DNA of 64,000 nt from Syntrophomonas sp. DTU018 (GCA_001513155.1 LFSR01000037.1:24631-88630); one strand, 5' to 3'. Shown: positions 19,566-32,000, counted from the stretch's first letter. Notes: generated by a model from the sequence alone, not told the origin. A program made the numbers and translations.

Positions 19566-20452
19566 TGCAGGAAACATGGACTATTAAAGACCTATTGGTT
19601 TGGACTGCCCGGTTTTTTGCTGACAAAGGCATAGAGGAACCCCGGCTTAATGCCGAAGCCCTGCTGGCCCGAGTTCTGGAAAAGGACCGGGTCTATTTGT
19701 ATGCCAATTATTTTGCCCCCGTTAACCAGAATGAACGGGAACAATACCGGGAATTGATAAAAAGAAGGGCTGCCGGAGAACCCCTGGCCTATTTGCTGGG
19801 CAAGCGGGAATTTATGTCCCTGGAATTCAAGGTGACCCCGGCAGTTCTGATACCCCGTCCCGAGACCGAGTTACTGGTGGAAACGGTTTTAGAGCTGGCG
19901 AGCCGGGACCAACCGGTGTCCATTTGCGATGTAGGAACCGGGTCTGGTGCTATTGCCGTCAGCCTGGCTTACTATTTGCCCCGGGCTCAGGTGACGGCTA
20001 TCGATATTTCCCCGCCCGCCCTGGAAATAGCCCGTTATAATGCGGAACAGCATGGGGTAAAAGTTCGCTTTCTGGAGGGAGACCTGCTGGCCCCTGTAGC
20101 AGCAGGGGAGCAGTTTGATTTCATCTGCGCCAATTTGCCCTATATATCGGAAGAGGAGTATACCAGGCTGGATCCTGAGGTGCGCAGCTATGAACCCCGT
20201 CTGGCCTTGTGGGGAGCGGGTGACGGCCTGGAACTGTATCGTAGGCTGGTACCTCAGGCCTGGCAGCACCTTGCTTACGGCGGGTATCTGCTCATGGAAA
20301 TCGGCTGCACCCAGGCTGAAGCAGCTGTAGCCCTGTTTTCCTCGCCCTGGCTGGTGCAGGTGAAAAAGGACTGGGCGGGACGTGACCGGCTGATCATAGC
20401 GCAAAAAGGAGATGTTAGCTGTGAAGACCATATACTGGCAGGTGAATCCTGA
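19565..20452 (+). CDS. prmC: Release factor glutamine methyltransferase
   Basis: A SAM-dependent N5-glutamine methyltransferase acting on the GGQ motif of release factors, 295 residues. The SAM-binding motif is CDVGTGSGAIAVSLA. The catalytic NPPY is altered to NLPY (residues 190-193), an accepted but uncommon variation. The helical N-terminal domain (about residues 1-90) fits. Its start overlaps prfA by one base and its end overlaps tsaC. Confidence 0.94.
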   Translation: MQETWTIKDLLVWTARFFADKGIEEPRLNAEALLARVLEKDRVYLYANYFAPVNQNEREQYRELIKRRAAGEPLAYLLGKREFMSLEFKVTPAVLIPRPETELLVETVLELASRDQPVSICDVGTGSGAIAVSLAYYLPRAQVTAIDISPPALEIARYNAEQHGVKVRFLEGDLLAPVAAGEQFDFICANLPYISEEEYTRLDPEVRSYEPRLALWGAGDGLELYRRLVPQAWQHLAYGGYLLMEIGCTQAEAAVALFSSPWLVQVKKDWAGRDRLIIAQKGDVSCEDHILAGES

Positions 20453-21401
20453 CCAACCTGAAGAAGATATCATTCAAGAAGCCGCCCGGCTCATCAAAGC
20501 CGGAGAACTGGTAGCCTTTCCCACCGAAACCGTATATGGATTGGGAGCCGATGCTTTTTCCTCCGCGGCAGTGGAGAAGATCTATCAGGTAAAAAACCGC
20601 CCTCCCATTAATCCCCTGCTGGTACATATCGCCCGCTTCGATCAGGTCAGTCAGCTGGTAACTGAGGTCCCCCCTTCCGCCCAACTGCTGATGGAACGCT
20701 TTTGGCCGGGCCCTCTTTCCCTTATTCTGCCCGCCAGTCCTCAGGTACCGGAAATAGTTACCGCCGGACGCTCCGGTGTGGGCCTGCGCATGCCCTCTCA
20801 TCCGGTGGCTTTGGCCTTGATCAATGCGGCTGGTCCCCTGGCTGCTCCCAGCGCCAATTTATCGGGACGACCCAGCCCCATCAATGCCCAGCATGTAAAA
20901 GATGACCTGGACGGGCTTATAGCTGCTGTTCTGGATGGGGGAGTTACCGGTTTGGGCATCGAATCCACTGTTGTGGACCTGTGCGGCCCCGAGCCCAGGC
21001 TGGTCCGGATAGGAGGAGTCAGCCAGTCCCAGTTGGAAAGTGTCCTGGGGCAGAAACTGGTGATGGCTGCGGAAGAACCGTCTTCATTGCCCCATTACCG
21101 GACCTCAGCCCGCGTTATTCTGGCAGACAGTGACGGAATGCTGGAGGAAACAGCCCGGAAATACTTAAGCCAGGGGAAAAAGGTGGCAGTTGTATATAAT
21201 AAGCTTTCTCCGGAGCATACAATAGATGGAGTGAATTATTTTCATCTTAATCTGAGTTCCTCCGGATCAGATATATACCAGGTATTGCGGGAAGCGGAAA
21301 GGCAGCACATCCAAGTGCTGGTATTTGCTCCCTTGCCTGGTAACGCCGACGGGGTGACCGCCGCAGTGCTGGATCGGATTAGCCAGGCAGCTCAAGAATG
21401 A
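20421..21401 (+). CDS. tsaC: L-threonylcarbamoyladenylate synthase (Sua5 type)
   Basis: Makes threonylcarbamoyl-AMP for the t6A modification of tRNAs reading ANN codons. 326 residues: a YrdC domain with FPTETVYGLGADA, KNRPPINPLLVHI and PSANLSGRPSP, plus the C-terminal Sua5 extension (about residues 215-326). GTG 20421 is chosen because AAGGAG sits 9 nt upstream; ATG 20412 directly abuts that site. It overlaps prmC by 32 bp. In Bacillus the orthologue is ywlC. Confidence 0.93.
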   Translation: MKTIYWQVNPDQPEEDIIQEAARLIKAGELVAFPTETVYGLGADAFSSAAVEKIYQVKNRPPINPLLVHIARFDQVSQLVTEVPPSAQLLMERFWPGPLSLILPASPQVPEIVTAGRSGVGLRMPSHPVALALINAAGPLAAPSANLSGRPSPINAQHVKDDLDGLIAAVLDGGVTGLGIESTVVDLCGPEPRLVRIGGVSQSQLESVLGQKLVMAAEEPSSLPHYRTSARVILADSDGMLEETARKYLSQGKKVAVVYNKLSPEHTIDGVNYFHLNLSSSGSDIYQVLREAERQHIQVLVFAPLPGNADGVTAAVLDRISQAAQE

Positions 21402-21412
21402 GGGTTAGCTGG

Positions 21413-21628
21413 GGAGCAAGTATTAGCCGGCTCACTCCGGGACTTCCTCGCCTGCAACCCATCGGCAAACTTTAAGTGCGAAGGGGACCGCTCGTAATTC
21501 GGCATCCATGCACTCAGTACTCGCTGCTCGAAACATCCTGTTTCTCGCTCCCCTTCGCAGCCCACAGCTGCGCCGTGGGTTGCAACGGCTCGTCGTAAGT
21601 CGCTCACCGGCTGATACTCCTGCTTAAG
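21413..21628. repeat. Long palindromic repeat, family 2, copy 1
   Basis: About 215 bp, almost identical over its inner 190 bp to 41233-41449 (for example CTTTAAGTGCGAAGGGGACC and CGGCATCCATGCACTCAGTA in both). The arms are an imperfect inverted repeat: AGTATTAGCCGG...TGCAACCCA on the left against AGTATCAGCCGG...TGCAACCCA on the reverse strand. It has no coding potential I would defend. The right end, ACTCCTGCTTAAG, is the inverse of the left end of copy 2. The following stretch to 21851 shows nothing convincing beyond an isolated TTGACA at 21651. Confidence 0.75.
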
Positions 21629-21851
21629 CCGTGATTAGAGGAGATCAGCCTTGACAGTCAGTTTTGGTTTAGGTACTTTAAGAGTGCCTGTATTCTTTAC
21701 CGTAACCTTTGGAGCACAGCCGCACTTATCATTATGGCATGCACTATCAGATTCAGGATTCTCGGCTTTCGACAGGAAATTAAACCCAGGCAGCCGGGGG
21801 ATTGGTCCTTACGGCTCTGGTTTTAGACCGGTTTTGTAAAGGGGGTTCGAT

Positions 21852-22313
21852 ATGAAAAAGGTACTGTTTGTATGTACCGGCAATACCTGTCGGAGTCCTA
21901 TGGCAGAGGCTCTTTTTTCCAGGATGCTGGAGCTGAGCGGACATCCTGATGAAATAAAAGCAGAGTCGGCCGGGCTGTATGCCTGGGAAAATGACCAGGC
22001 TACCCCGGAAGCGATAGAGGTTATGAGCCAGTTGGGAATTGATCTCAGCAGCCACCGTGCCCGCCCGCTGAATGAAGAAATGGTGCAAGAGGCGGATTTA
22101 ATTTTAACTATGACCCGTAGTCACCGGGATCAGCTGCAGGAAGTTTTTCCTGATCTTAAGGATAAGATTTACACCCTGGCGGAATATGCCGGGCGGCCTG
22201 AGGAAGAAATCCCTGATCCTTTCGGGAAAAATATCGAAGCTTATCAACAAGCCCTGGAGCAGATAAAAAGTCTTCTGGAAAGAGTCATTGACCAACTGGG
22301 GATCTCGGAATAA
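21852..22313 (+). CDS. ywlE: Low-molecular-weight phosphatase, probably protein-arginine phosphatase YwlE
   Basis: 153 residues with the LMW-PTP P-loop CTGNTCRSP (Cys8 nucleophile, Arg14) near the N-terminus and the general-acid Asp in IPDPFGK. A threonine at position 12 in the loop is the residue known to favour phosphoarginine over phosphotyrosine in Bacillus YwlE. It would undo phosphorylation by McsB, which is encoded at 42.7 kb. It lies between tsaC and rpiB, as in Bacillus. Substrate is inferred from the Thr and the synteny. Confidence 0.85.
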   Translation: MKKVLFVCTGNTCRSPMAEALFSRMLELSGHPDEIKAESAGLYAWENDQATPEAIEVMSQLGIDLSSHRARPLNEEMVQEADLILTMTRSHRDQLQEVFPDLKDKIYTLAEYAGRPEEEIPDPFGKNIEAYQQALEQIKSLLERVIDQLGISE

Positions 22314-22362
22314 TAAACTGGGATACAGCTGAAGCTTTATTGCTGAAAACGAGGTGGACTTT

Positions 22363-22815
22363 TTGAAGATTGCCATCGGATGTGACCATGCCGGCTATGA
22401 TTTGAAACAGGAAATAATAGCCCATTTGCAGAAAGATGAACATAGTGTAATAGACTGTGGCACCTACAGCCGCGACTCTTGTGATTACCCTGATATAGCT
22501 GCCCAAGTATGTTCCCTGGTGCTGAAAGAGAACATACCGGGTATACTCATCTGCGGCACCGGCATAGGCATCTCTATTGCCGCCAATAAGTTAAAGGGAA
22601 TAAGGGCAGCTTTGTGTAATGACCTTTATACTGCCCGCCTGGCCAGGGAGCATAACGATGCTAACGTACTTGCACTTGGTTCCCGGGTTATCGGACCGGG
22701 GCTGGCCGTTGAAGTGGTAAAAACCTTTTTGAGTACCCCTTTCGCAGCTGGGAGACACCAGCGTCGAGTAGAAAAGATTTGTCAGCTGGAAAATGGAAGC
22801 TTGAGGGAGGAGTAA
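22363..22815 (+). CDS. rpiB: Ribose-5-phosphate isomerase B
   Basis: Interconverts ribose 5-phosphate and ribulose 5-phosphate, 150 residues. Opens [15 protein letters not shown], and has the [13 protein letters not shown] active-site stretch. TTG 22363 gives the family N-terminus and follows GAGGTGG; the in-frame GTG 22354 lies inside that site. It is followed at 4 bp by glyA. Confidence 0.94.
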   Translation: MKIAIGCDHAGYDLKQEIIAHLQKDEHSVIDCGTYSRDSCDYPDIAAQVCSLVLKENIPGILICGTGIGISIAANKLKGIRAALCNDLYTARLAREHNDANVLALGSRVIGPGLAVEVVKTFLSTPFAAGRHQRRVEKICQLENGSLREE

Positions 22816-22819
22816 ATCG

Positions 22820-24070
22820 GTGGATTATATTGATCAGTATGTTAGACCAGTTGATCCAGAAGTGGCTGATGCCATTACCCAGGAAGAAAAGCGGCAGAAC
22901 AACAAGCTGGAATTGATTGCATCGGAGAATTTCGTGTCCCGGGCAGTCATGGCTGCTCAGGGCGGAGTGATGACCAACAAGTATGCAGAAGGATATCCGG
23001 GCAAACGCTATTATGGCGGCTGCGAATGGGTGGATGTGGTGGAAGAGTTGGCCCGCACCAGAGCCAAAGCTCTTTTTGGCGCGGAACATGTTAATGTTCA
23101 GCCCCATTCCGGGGCTCAGGCCAATACTGCCGTCTATTTTGCGGCTCTGGAACCAGGGGATACTGTCCTGGGCATGAATTTAAACCATGGAGGGCACCTG
23201 ACCCATGGCAGCAAGGTCAATATATCCGGAAAATATTTTAATTTCGTGGAATATGGTGTAAGCCCGGACAGCGAAACCATTGATTATGATCAAGTACGCC
23301 AGGTGGCTCTGCAGTACCGGCCGAAAATGATCGTAGCTGGTGCCAGCGCTTACCCGCGTATCATAGATTTCCAGCGCTTCCGAGCAATTGCTGATGAAGT
23401 AGGTGCTTACCTGTTTGTAGATATGGCCCATATAGCCGGACTGGTAGCAGCCGGACTTCATCCCTCTCCTATTCCCTACGCTGATTTTGTTACTACCACT
23501 ACTCACAAGACATTGCGCGGTCCCCGGGGCGGAATGATCATGTGCCGTGAAGAATGGGGCGCGAAAATAGACAAAGCGGTCTTCCCGGGAATTCAAGGCG
23601 GTCCCCTCATGCATGTCATTGCGGCTAAAGCCGTATGCTTTAAGGAAGCCCTGACCGAGGAATTTAAACAGTATCAGCGGGATATAGTGGATAATGCCGC
23701 CGCATTAGCCGATGCTTTGGTACAGAATGGTTTGCGGCTGGTTTCCGGGGGCACAGACAACCATCTTATGCTGGTAGATGTACGTCCCAAAGGGTTAACC
23801 GGAAAAGAAGCCGAGGAAGCCCTGGAAAAAGTCAATATTACCGTTAACAAAAATGCTATTCCTTTTGACCCGCAGAAACCTACTATTACCAGTGGTATTC
23901 GTATAGGTACCCCGGCAGTGACTACCCGGGGATTGAAGAAAGATGATATGCTGGAAGTAGCCCGGGCTATCACTTTGGCTTTGGATCATCCCCAGGAAGA
24001 GGATTACCTGCAGGAAGCCCGGCAGATAGTCAAAAAGCTGTGTGATAAATATCCTCTGTACAGCATATAG
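22820..24070 (+). CDS. glyA: Serine hydroxymethyltransferase
   Basis: A PLP enzyme converting serine and tetrahydrofolate to glycine and methylene-tetrahydrofolate, 416 residues. The PLP lysine is Lys230 in [14 protein letters not shown]. Family segments include IASENFVS and [19 protein letters not shown] start after GAGGGAGGAG. Methylene-THF made here is also the carbon donor of the ThyX encoded at 61 kb. Confidence 0.97.
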   Translation: MDYIDQYVRPVDPEVADAITQEEKRQNNKLELIASENFVSRAVMAAQGGVMTNKYAEGYPGKRYYGGCEWVDVVEELARTRAKALFGAEHVNVQPHSGAQANTAVYFAALEPGDTVLGMNLNHGGHLTHGSKVNISGKYFNFVEYGVSPDSETIDYDQVRQVALQYRPKMIVAGASAYPRIIDFQRFRAIADEVGAYLFVDMAHIAGLVAAGLHPSPIPYADFVTTTTHKTLRGPRGGMIMCREEWGAKIDKAVFPGIQGGPLMHVIAAKAVCFKEALTEEFKQYQRDIVDNAAALADALVQNGLRLVSGGTDNHLMLVDVRPKGLTGKEAEEALEKVNITVNKNAIPFDPQKPTITSGIRIGTPAVTTRGLKKDDMLEVARAITLALDHPQEEDYLQEARQIVKKLCDKYPLYSI

Positions 24071-24088
24071 AGAAATGAGGTTTACCCT

Positions 24089-24547
24089 ATGGACGCCCGT
24101 CCCAGCTGGAATGAATATTTCTTGGAAGTAGCTGATCTGGTGGCTACCCGTTCCACCTGTTTGCGCCGGCAGGTAGGTGCAGTTCTGGTAAAAGACAAGC
24201 GCATAATTTCCACCGGCTACAATGGAGCTCCCCGCAAGCTGAAGCACTGCAGCGAGGTGGGCTGTATCCGGCAGGAAAATGACATTCCTTCCGGACAGCG
24301 GTATGAATTGTGCCGGGGAGTGCATGCGGAGCAAAATGCCATCATTAATGCCGCTTATTACGGGATTTCCACCCAGGATACCGTAATGTACTGCACCAAT
24401 CAGCCCTGTATTATCTGTGCCCGGATGATTATAAATGCTGGGATTATAAAAGTAGTGCATAGAGGGAATTTTAAAGATGATATCGCTCTGGAACTGCTGC
24501 GGGAAGCAGGAATCGAGCTGGTGGTGGTGGAAAAACATAACCGGTAG
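24089..24547 (+). CDS. dCMP deaminase / ComEB-type zinc deaminase
   Basis: A 152-residue cytidine/deoxycytidylate deaminase-fold protein. The zinc site is HAEQNAIINA plus NQPCIICARMI. It begins RPSWNEYFLEVADLVATRSTC, typical of dCMP deaminase, which feeds dUMP to thymidylate synthase. ATG follows ATGAGG. It lies between glyA and a MazG-like pyrophosphatase gene, a small nucleotide-metabolism group. Confidence 0.9.
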   Translation: MDARPSWNEYFLEVADLVATRSTCLRRQVGAVLVKDKRIISTGYNGAPRKLKHCSEVGCIRQENDIPSGQRYELCRGVHAEQNAIINAAYYGISTQDTVMYCTNQPCIICARMIINAGIIKVVHRGNFKDDIALELLREAGIELVVVEKHNR

Positions 24548-24589
24548 GATTTTATCCAGCCAGTTGTGATGAACGGAGAGCGATATATT

Positions 24590-24901
24590 ATGGAAGCAAA
24601 AACATTGTCACTGCCACGGCTCAACCAGTTGACCCCGACTCTGGAATCCACTGCCCTGAAATTAATGGAGGAAGCCGGCGAACTGGCTCAGGTGATCGGA
24701 AAATTTCGGGGATTAAGCGGGGAAAAAGTCGATCAGGATGACAGGGCCGTGGTAAAAGCCATAACCAGAGAACTATTGGACGTAGCTCAGACTGCGGTAA
24801 CCATGATGTTTGTTATGGAAGAGCAGTTCGGAGTTGATTTGGATCAGGCTTTGCAGGAGCACTGGGCCAAGTTGGAGCGCAAAGGCTACCTGGTACGGTA
24901 A
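24590..24901 (+). CDS. MazG-like nucleotide pyrophosphohydrolase
   Basis: A 103-residue all-alpha NTP pyrophosphohydrolase-like protein. The metal-binding pattern is LMEEAGELAQ followed by ITRELLDVAQTA. These small MazG/dUTPase-like proteins hydrolyse non-canonical or excess dNTPs, but the substrate here is unknown. ATG 24590 follows GGAGAG at 9 nt; the earlier GTG and ATG codons lack a site. Confidence 0.8.
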   Translation: MEAKTLSLPRLNQLTPTLESTALKLMEEAGELAQVIGKFRGLSGEKVDQDDRAVVKAITRELLDVAQTAVTMMFVMEEQFGVDLDQALQEHWAKLERKGYLVR

Positions 24902-24934
24902 CTTTACATATCTATAAAAAATACCCTGTATAAA

Positions 24935-24966
24935 AAAGGGTTTTGACTGTTTGTGACGAATATAAT
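24935..24966 (+). promoter_or_regulatory. Candidate promoter of the ATP synthase operon
   Basis: TATAAT at 24961-24966 has no well-spaced SigA -35 (TTGACT at 24943 is only 12 bp away). The overlapping GACGAATAT (24955-24963) with AAAGGGTTT (24935-24943) at 11 bp matches the SigH pattern at all but one position. Which holoenzyme uses it, if any, cannot be told from the sequence. Confidence 0.4.
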
Positions 24967-25004
24967 GCAAGGATAATTGTCTACCTGTTTTTTAGGAGTG
25001 AGGA

Positions 25005-25259
25005 ATGGCAAAAGCCAATAAGAATTGGGTCAAGTCATTGAGCGAGGCAATAAACATGGCAACAACCGTAGCCGCATCTGTGGCCTTAGGATATTTCGGG
25101 GGCAAGTGGCTGGACACCAAGTTTGATACCGAACCTTGGTTGACTGTTGCCGGCTTTTTACTTGGTGTAGCTACAGGCATAAAAGTAATGTGGGACCGCT
25201 CCATGGCAAGCGGCAATACCCACACAACAAAAGGGGAAAACGATTCCTCCAATGAATAA
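25005..25259 (+). CDS. atpZ: AtpZ/AtpI-type ATP synthase accessory protein
   Basis: 84 residues with two membrane helices (MATTVAASVALGYFGGKWLD and TVAGFLLGVATGIKVMW) and a charged tail. Size and position, first in the atp operon before atpB, match the AtpZ/AtpI accessory proteins implicated in c-ring assembly or ion uptake. ATG follows AGGAGTGAGGA. Confidence 0.8.
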   Translation: MAKANKNWVKSLSEAINMATTVAASVALGYFGGKWLDTKFDTEPWLTVAGFLLGVATGIKVMWDRSMASGNTHTTKGENDSSNE

Positions 25260-25271
25260 CATGGAGGGCAT

Positions 25272-25328
25272 TCGGATCGAAAACGATCCGTATGGGAATA
25301 TTGCCTCCAACCTGAGGGCACAGGTTGG
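25272..25328 (+). promoter_or_regulatory. Two hairpins between atpZ and atpB
   Basis: A perfect 7-bp stem CGGATCG AAAA CGATCCG (25272-25289) and an 8-bp stem CCAACCTG / CAGGTTGG (25308-25327) occupy the 107-bp gap before the strong AGGGGGGGAGATGAG site of atpB. Neither has a T-run, so mRNA processing or stability is more likely than termination. Confidence 0.45.
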
Positions 25329-25366
25329 ACACCGGACAATTTAATACGAAGGGGGGGAGATGAGTT

Positions 25367-26050
25367 ATGCTGTTTGGCATGCTGGATGAGGTATTTTTTT
25401 ACCTCGGCCCGATTCCAGTTGACCATATCATAGTAACCGAATGGGTTATCATCGCTTTAATTGCGCTGATATCCTATTTTGCTACCCGGGATATGCAGAT
25501 GATTCCCCGGGGTCTTCAGAATGCCTTCGAAATGATCATCATTTGGACCTACGAATTCTTTACCCAGTTAATGGACAAAGAGCACGTCGCCAAGAAGTGG
25601 GCTCCACTGCTCACGGGCTTTTTCCTTTTCATACTGCTCAGTAACTACAGCGGTCTTATTCCTGGGGCTGCTCACATTTCCGGTTTTCAACCACCCACTA
25701 GTAACTGGAATGTTACTATGACTCTAGCCTTGATCACCTTTTTCTCGGTGCATATAGCCGGGTTTTCAGAGCATGGTATCCATTACTTGGGACACTTTGT
25801 AAGTCCAAGCCCGCTGATGCTGCCGTTGAATTTGGTAGAGGAAATAGCCCATCCGCTGTCCCTCACCGTCCGTCTATTCGGAAACATCTTTGGTGAGGAA
25901 ATGGTTATTGCTTTCCTGCTGTTTTTAGCACCCTTCATTGTCCCCGGAGCGATAATGGGCTTGAGCTTGTTGTTGGGTGCTATCCAGGCGATTGTGTTTA
26001 CCATACTGTCAGCTAGTTACATAGCTGCTGCTACCGGAGAGGGTCATTAA
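25367..26050 (+). CDS. atpB: ATP synthase Fo subunit a
   Basis: A 227-residue integral membrane stator subunit that forms the ion half-channels against the c-ring. The essential arginine lies in SLTVRLFGNIFGEE, and the last helices (LLLGAIQAIVFTILSASYIAAA) match the family. Starts MLFGMLDEVFFYLGPIPVDHII after a long purine-rich site. Confidence 0.95.
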   Translation: MLFGMLDEVFFYLGPIPVDHIIVTEWVIIALIALISYFATRDMQMIPRGLQNAFEMIIIWTYEFFTQLMDKEHVAKKWAPLLTGFFLFILLSNYSGLIPGAAHISGFQPPTSNWNVTMTLALITFFSVHIAGFSEHGIHYLGHFVSPSPLMLPLNLVEEIAHPLSLTVRLFGNIFGEEMVIAFLLFLAPFIVPGAIMGLSLLLGAIQAIVFTILSASYIAAATGEGH

Positions 26051-26092
26051 AAATTAATATAAATTTTAAGTGACTCTGCATAAATAGGTTAA

Positions 26093-26341
<249 letters not shown>

Positions 26342-26433
26342 TTATCAGGGGACCTGATTTGCGGGCGGTTGGGCTATCCATTGGCTCCACCGCCCCAAAT
26401 ACTATCTGCTCAGAGATTGGAGGTAGCACATTC

Positions 26434-27042
26434 GTGTTAAGGAAGAAGGGGTTTTATATTGCTGTGCTCCTTTTAACCAGTGTATTTGTGCTTGGCTTTG
26501 CCTCCTTATGCATGGCGGCTGGCGCTGTTGAACAGCCAAGTGGGCATACTCCAGAGTTTGGTAATGTTTATGTTATAGGATGGACTGCAGTAAACTTCTT
26601 AATTTTGTTAGCGGTATTGTATAAGTTTGCCTATAACCCCATTAATGCCATGCTGGAACAGCGTACAACCACTATCGAGAGTTCCCTGAGACATGCAGAA
26701 GAGGTTAAAATCGAAGTCGAGCAAATGCGCAAAGAAGCACAGAGCAATTTGGCTGAATCTCGCCGGGAAGCTCAGGAAATAGTAGCCCGGGCTACCAAGG
26801 CAGCCGAAGAGGCGAAAAACGAAATTATAACCAAAGCCAAGGAAGAAGCGGAACAAATTAAAGCCAAAACCGAAGCTGAACTTAAAGTTGCTACCGAACA
26901 AGCTAAGATGGAATTAAAGGATACAGCTGCTACCCTGGCGATTATGGCTGCAGAAAAGGTCCTGGGACGAGCCATTACTGACGAGGACCACAAACGGCTG
27001 GTAAAGGATTTTGTTAACGAGGCGGGCGATCTATTATGTTAA
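26434..27042 (+). CDS. atpF: ATP synthase Fo subunit b, with extra N-terminal hydrophobic leader
   Basis: About 202 residues. The normal b-subunit membrane helix (VIGWTAVNFLILLAVLYKF) is followed by a long charged coiled coil that reaches the F1 head. Before that helix lies an additional segment, RKKGFYIAVLLLTSVFVLGF, ending in a cysteine/alanine stretch like a signal peptide. GTG 26434 is chosen because TTGGAGG is 8 nt upstream. If this start is right, the protein has a cleavable leader or a second membrane helix; a shorter in-frame start would remove it, but none has a good site. Confidence 0.88.
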   Translation: MLRKKGFYIAVLLLTSVFVLGFASLCMAAGAVEQPSGHTPEFGNVYVIGWTAVNFLILLAVLYKFAYNPINAMLEQRTTTIESSLRHAEEVKIEVEQMRKEAQSNLAESRREAQEIVARATKAAEEAKNEIITKAKEEAEQIKAKTEAELKVATEQAKMELKDTAATLAIMAAEKVLGRAITDEDHKRLVKDFVNEAGDLLC

Positions 27043-27584
27043 ACAGAAGTGTTGCTCGGCGGTATGCCGAGGCATTCTTCAGCATTGCCCAGGAACAGAA
27101 TAAAATAGACCAGTATCAGCAGGAGTTGGAGAAACTGGTCCAGGTTATTGAGGAAACGGAAAACCTCAAGGAATATCTAGCTCATCTCCTAATTCCAGCC
27201 AAAGAAAAAAAGGAGATTGCAGCCAAGATATTCGCGGAACAGGTATCCACCACTACTTTAAATTTCTTGTACGTCCTGATTGACAAACGCCGGGAAAGAT
27301 ACTTGGATGCCATTCTTGCTGAGTACAAGGACATGGCAGATGAGTCCCGCAATATTGCCAAAGCCGAATTGATAGCGGCTCAGGAAGTTTCCGAAGAAGA
27401 CGTAAAGATGCTTGCTGAGAAATTATCTGCGTCTATGGGTAAAACGGTACAGCTTAATGTATCGGTGGATCCGGCTTTAATTGGAGGGGTGAAGATAAGG
27501 CTGGGAGACCAGATCATAGACGGTACCGTGGCCAAGAAGCTGGAAATGCTGAAGGAACAACTCAAGCAGGTGAAGATTAGTTAA
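27036..27584 (+). CDS. atpH: ATP synthase F1 subunit delta
   Basis: 182 residues, stator subunit that joins b to the top of F1. MLNRSVARRYAEAFFSIAQEQ and the C-terminal LIGGVKIRLGDQIIDGTVAKKL signature are diagnostic. It overlaps atpF by 7 bp. Confidence 0.95.
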   Translation: MLNRSVARRYAEAFFSIAQEQNKIDQYQQELEKLVQVIEETENLKEYLAHLLIPAKEKKEIAAKIFAEQVSTTTLNFLYVLIDKRRERYLDAILAEYKDMADESRNIAKAELIAAQEVSEEDVKMLAEKLSASMGKTVQLNVSVDPALIGGVKIRLGDQIIDGTVAKKLEMLKEQLKQVKIS

Positions 27585-27605
27585 TCGATAGGGGTGAGCA
27601 CATAA

Positions 27606-29120
<1,515 letters not shown>

Positions 29121-29132
29121 GTGGTGAGATAA

Positions 29133-30014
29133 ATGGCAGGAGCTGGCGTAAGGGAATATAAGCGCAGGATACGCAGTGTAAAGAACATGCAGCAGATTAC
29201 CAAAGCCATGAAAATGGTAGCTGCCGCCAAACTGCGCCGCGCTCAGGAGAGAGCCGAGGCGTCCCGTCCCTATACTGATACTTTGCAGGGAACTCTGGCT
29301 CGTTTAGCCGCCGTAGCCTATGATGTCCGGCATCCCCTTTTGGAATCCCGTGAAGAGATCCGCAAAGTCGGTTACATAGTTATAACTGGTGACCGTGGAC
29401 TATGCGGAGCCTTTAACACCAACGTCATCAGAGCCGCCATTGCAGCTATGGATAAAGATGAGCGCAATGTCCAGAACGGCGTCATTGCCGTCGGCAGAAA
29501 GGCCCGCGACTTTTTCAAAAAACGCGGAGGGGTTGACGCAGAATTCGTTAACCTGGGGGATAACCCAAGCTATGCCGATGCACGGGAAATTGGCCGCTAT
29601 ATCATGAATGCCTATGAAAATGAAGAGCTGGACGAAGTATACCTGGTCTACGGCAGGTTTATAAATGTACTCAGGCAGGTTCCCACTATAGATAAAATTT
29701 TGCCGATAGAACCGCCTCCTCAGGAAGAGACGGAAGAAAAGTATGTTGATTACATCTACGAACCGAGTGCTGAAGACATTCTGCTCACTTTGCTGCCGCG
29801 CTATATTGGCAGTCAGATTTATCATGCTTTGCTGGAAAGTAAAGCCAGTGAACTCGGGGCTAGAATGACCGCCATGAACAATGCTACAGAAAACGCGGGA
29901 GAAATCATCGACACATTAACCCTGGAGATGAACAAGGTCCGCCAGGCTTCGATAACTGATGAAATCCTCGATATCGTCGGCGGTGCTGAAGCTCTGAAAA
30001 AAGGAGGAAAGTAA
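29133..30014 (+). CDS. atpG: ATP synthase F1 subunit gamma
   Basis: The central rotor shaft, 293 residues. The N-terminal REYKRRIRSVKNMQQITKAM helix and the C-terminal ENAGEIIDTLTLEMNKVRQA helix form the coiled-coil shaft; ITGDRGLCGAFN is the conserved central motif. 12 bp behind atpA. Confidence 0.97.
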   Translation: MAGAGVREYKRRIRSVKNMQQITKAMKMVAAAKLRRAQERAEASRPYTDTLQGTLARLAAVAYDVRHPLLESREEIRKVGYIVITGDRGLCGAFNTNVIRAAIAAMDKDERNVQNGVIAVGRKARDFFKKRGGVDAEFVNLGDNPSYADAREIGRYIMNAYENEELDEVYLVYGRFINVLRQVPTIDKILPIEPPPQEETEEKYVDYIYEPSAEDILLTLLPRYIGSQIYHALLESKASELGARMTAMNNATENAGEIIDTLTLEMNKVRQASITDEILDIVGGAEALKKGGK

Positions 30015-31448
<1,434 letters not shown>

Positions 31449-31451
31449 CGT

Positions 31452-31874
31452 ATGGCAGAAAACACCTTCATGCTAGAGATAGTTACCCCTGAGCAGATCC
31501 TTTTTAGGGATGAAGTTCAGTTTGTGGTGGCTCCCGCTGTGGAAGGTGAATTGGGGATTTTGAGAAACCACGCGCCGCTAGTCGCAGCTCTGAAAATTGG
31601 GGTCCTTCGTTATAAGGATGCCCAGGGACAGGAGAAAAAAATTGCTATGAGTGGTGGTTTCATGGAGGTCGTTGATAACACGGTCCGGGTTTTGGCGGAA
31701 ACCGCCGAACACGGCCATGAAATCAACGTACTCCGTGCCAAGGCGGCGGCAGAACGCGCTCGCCAAAGGCTCATGCAGCGTGATGAAAATATAAATCACA
31801 CGCGCGCTCAATTAGCCATGCAGCGGGCTCTTGCCCGGCTCAAAGCTGCTGGGGTAAATATCGATGAACTATAA
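31452..31874 (+). CDS. atpC: ATP synthase F1 subunit epsilon
   Basis: 140 residues. N-terminal beta-sandwich (LEIVTPEQILFRDEV, ALKIGVLRYK, AMSGGFMEVVDN) and a C-terminal two-helix regulatory domain rich in Arg and Ala. Last gene of the atp operon; a strong hairpin follows. Confidence 0.95.
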   Translation: MAENTFMLEIVTPEQILFRDEVQFVVAPAVEGELGILRNHAPLVAALKIGVLRYKDAQGQEKKIAMSGGFMEVVDNTVRVLAETAEHGHEINVLRAKAAAERARQRLMQRDENINHTRAQLAMQRALARLKAAGVNIDEL

Positions 31875-31894
31875 AAAAAACTAATAGGGGATCC

Positions 31895-31927
31895 AAGCCG
31901 GAAGGTTTCTTGTAAACCTTCCGGCTT
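31895..31927 (+). terminator. Hairpin at the end of the atp operon
   Basis: A perfect 14-bp stem AAGCCGGAAGGTTT / AAACCTTCCGGCTT with a 5-nt loop, 20 bp after atpC. The T-run is short (CTTTGG), so termination may be partial. Confidence 0.75.
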
Positions 31928-32000
31928 TGGAGTATTATTAATAAATACTTTAGAGATTAGAGATAGAGTTATGTGACGGGGGACTTAGGAGTAGTCATTC

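Noticed and set aside
21651..21839. 62-codon reading frame before ywlE
   Set aside because: Composition is not protein-like, no ribosome-binding site, next to a non-coding repeat.
25252..25344. 30-codon reading frame MNNMEGIRIENDPYG... between atpZ and atpB
   Set aside because: No suitable ribosome-binding site and no recognisable product; the two hairpins in the same stretch explain it better.
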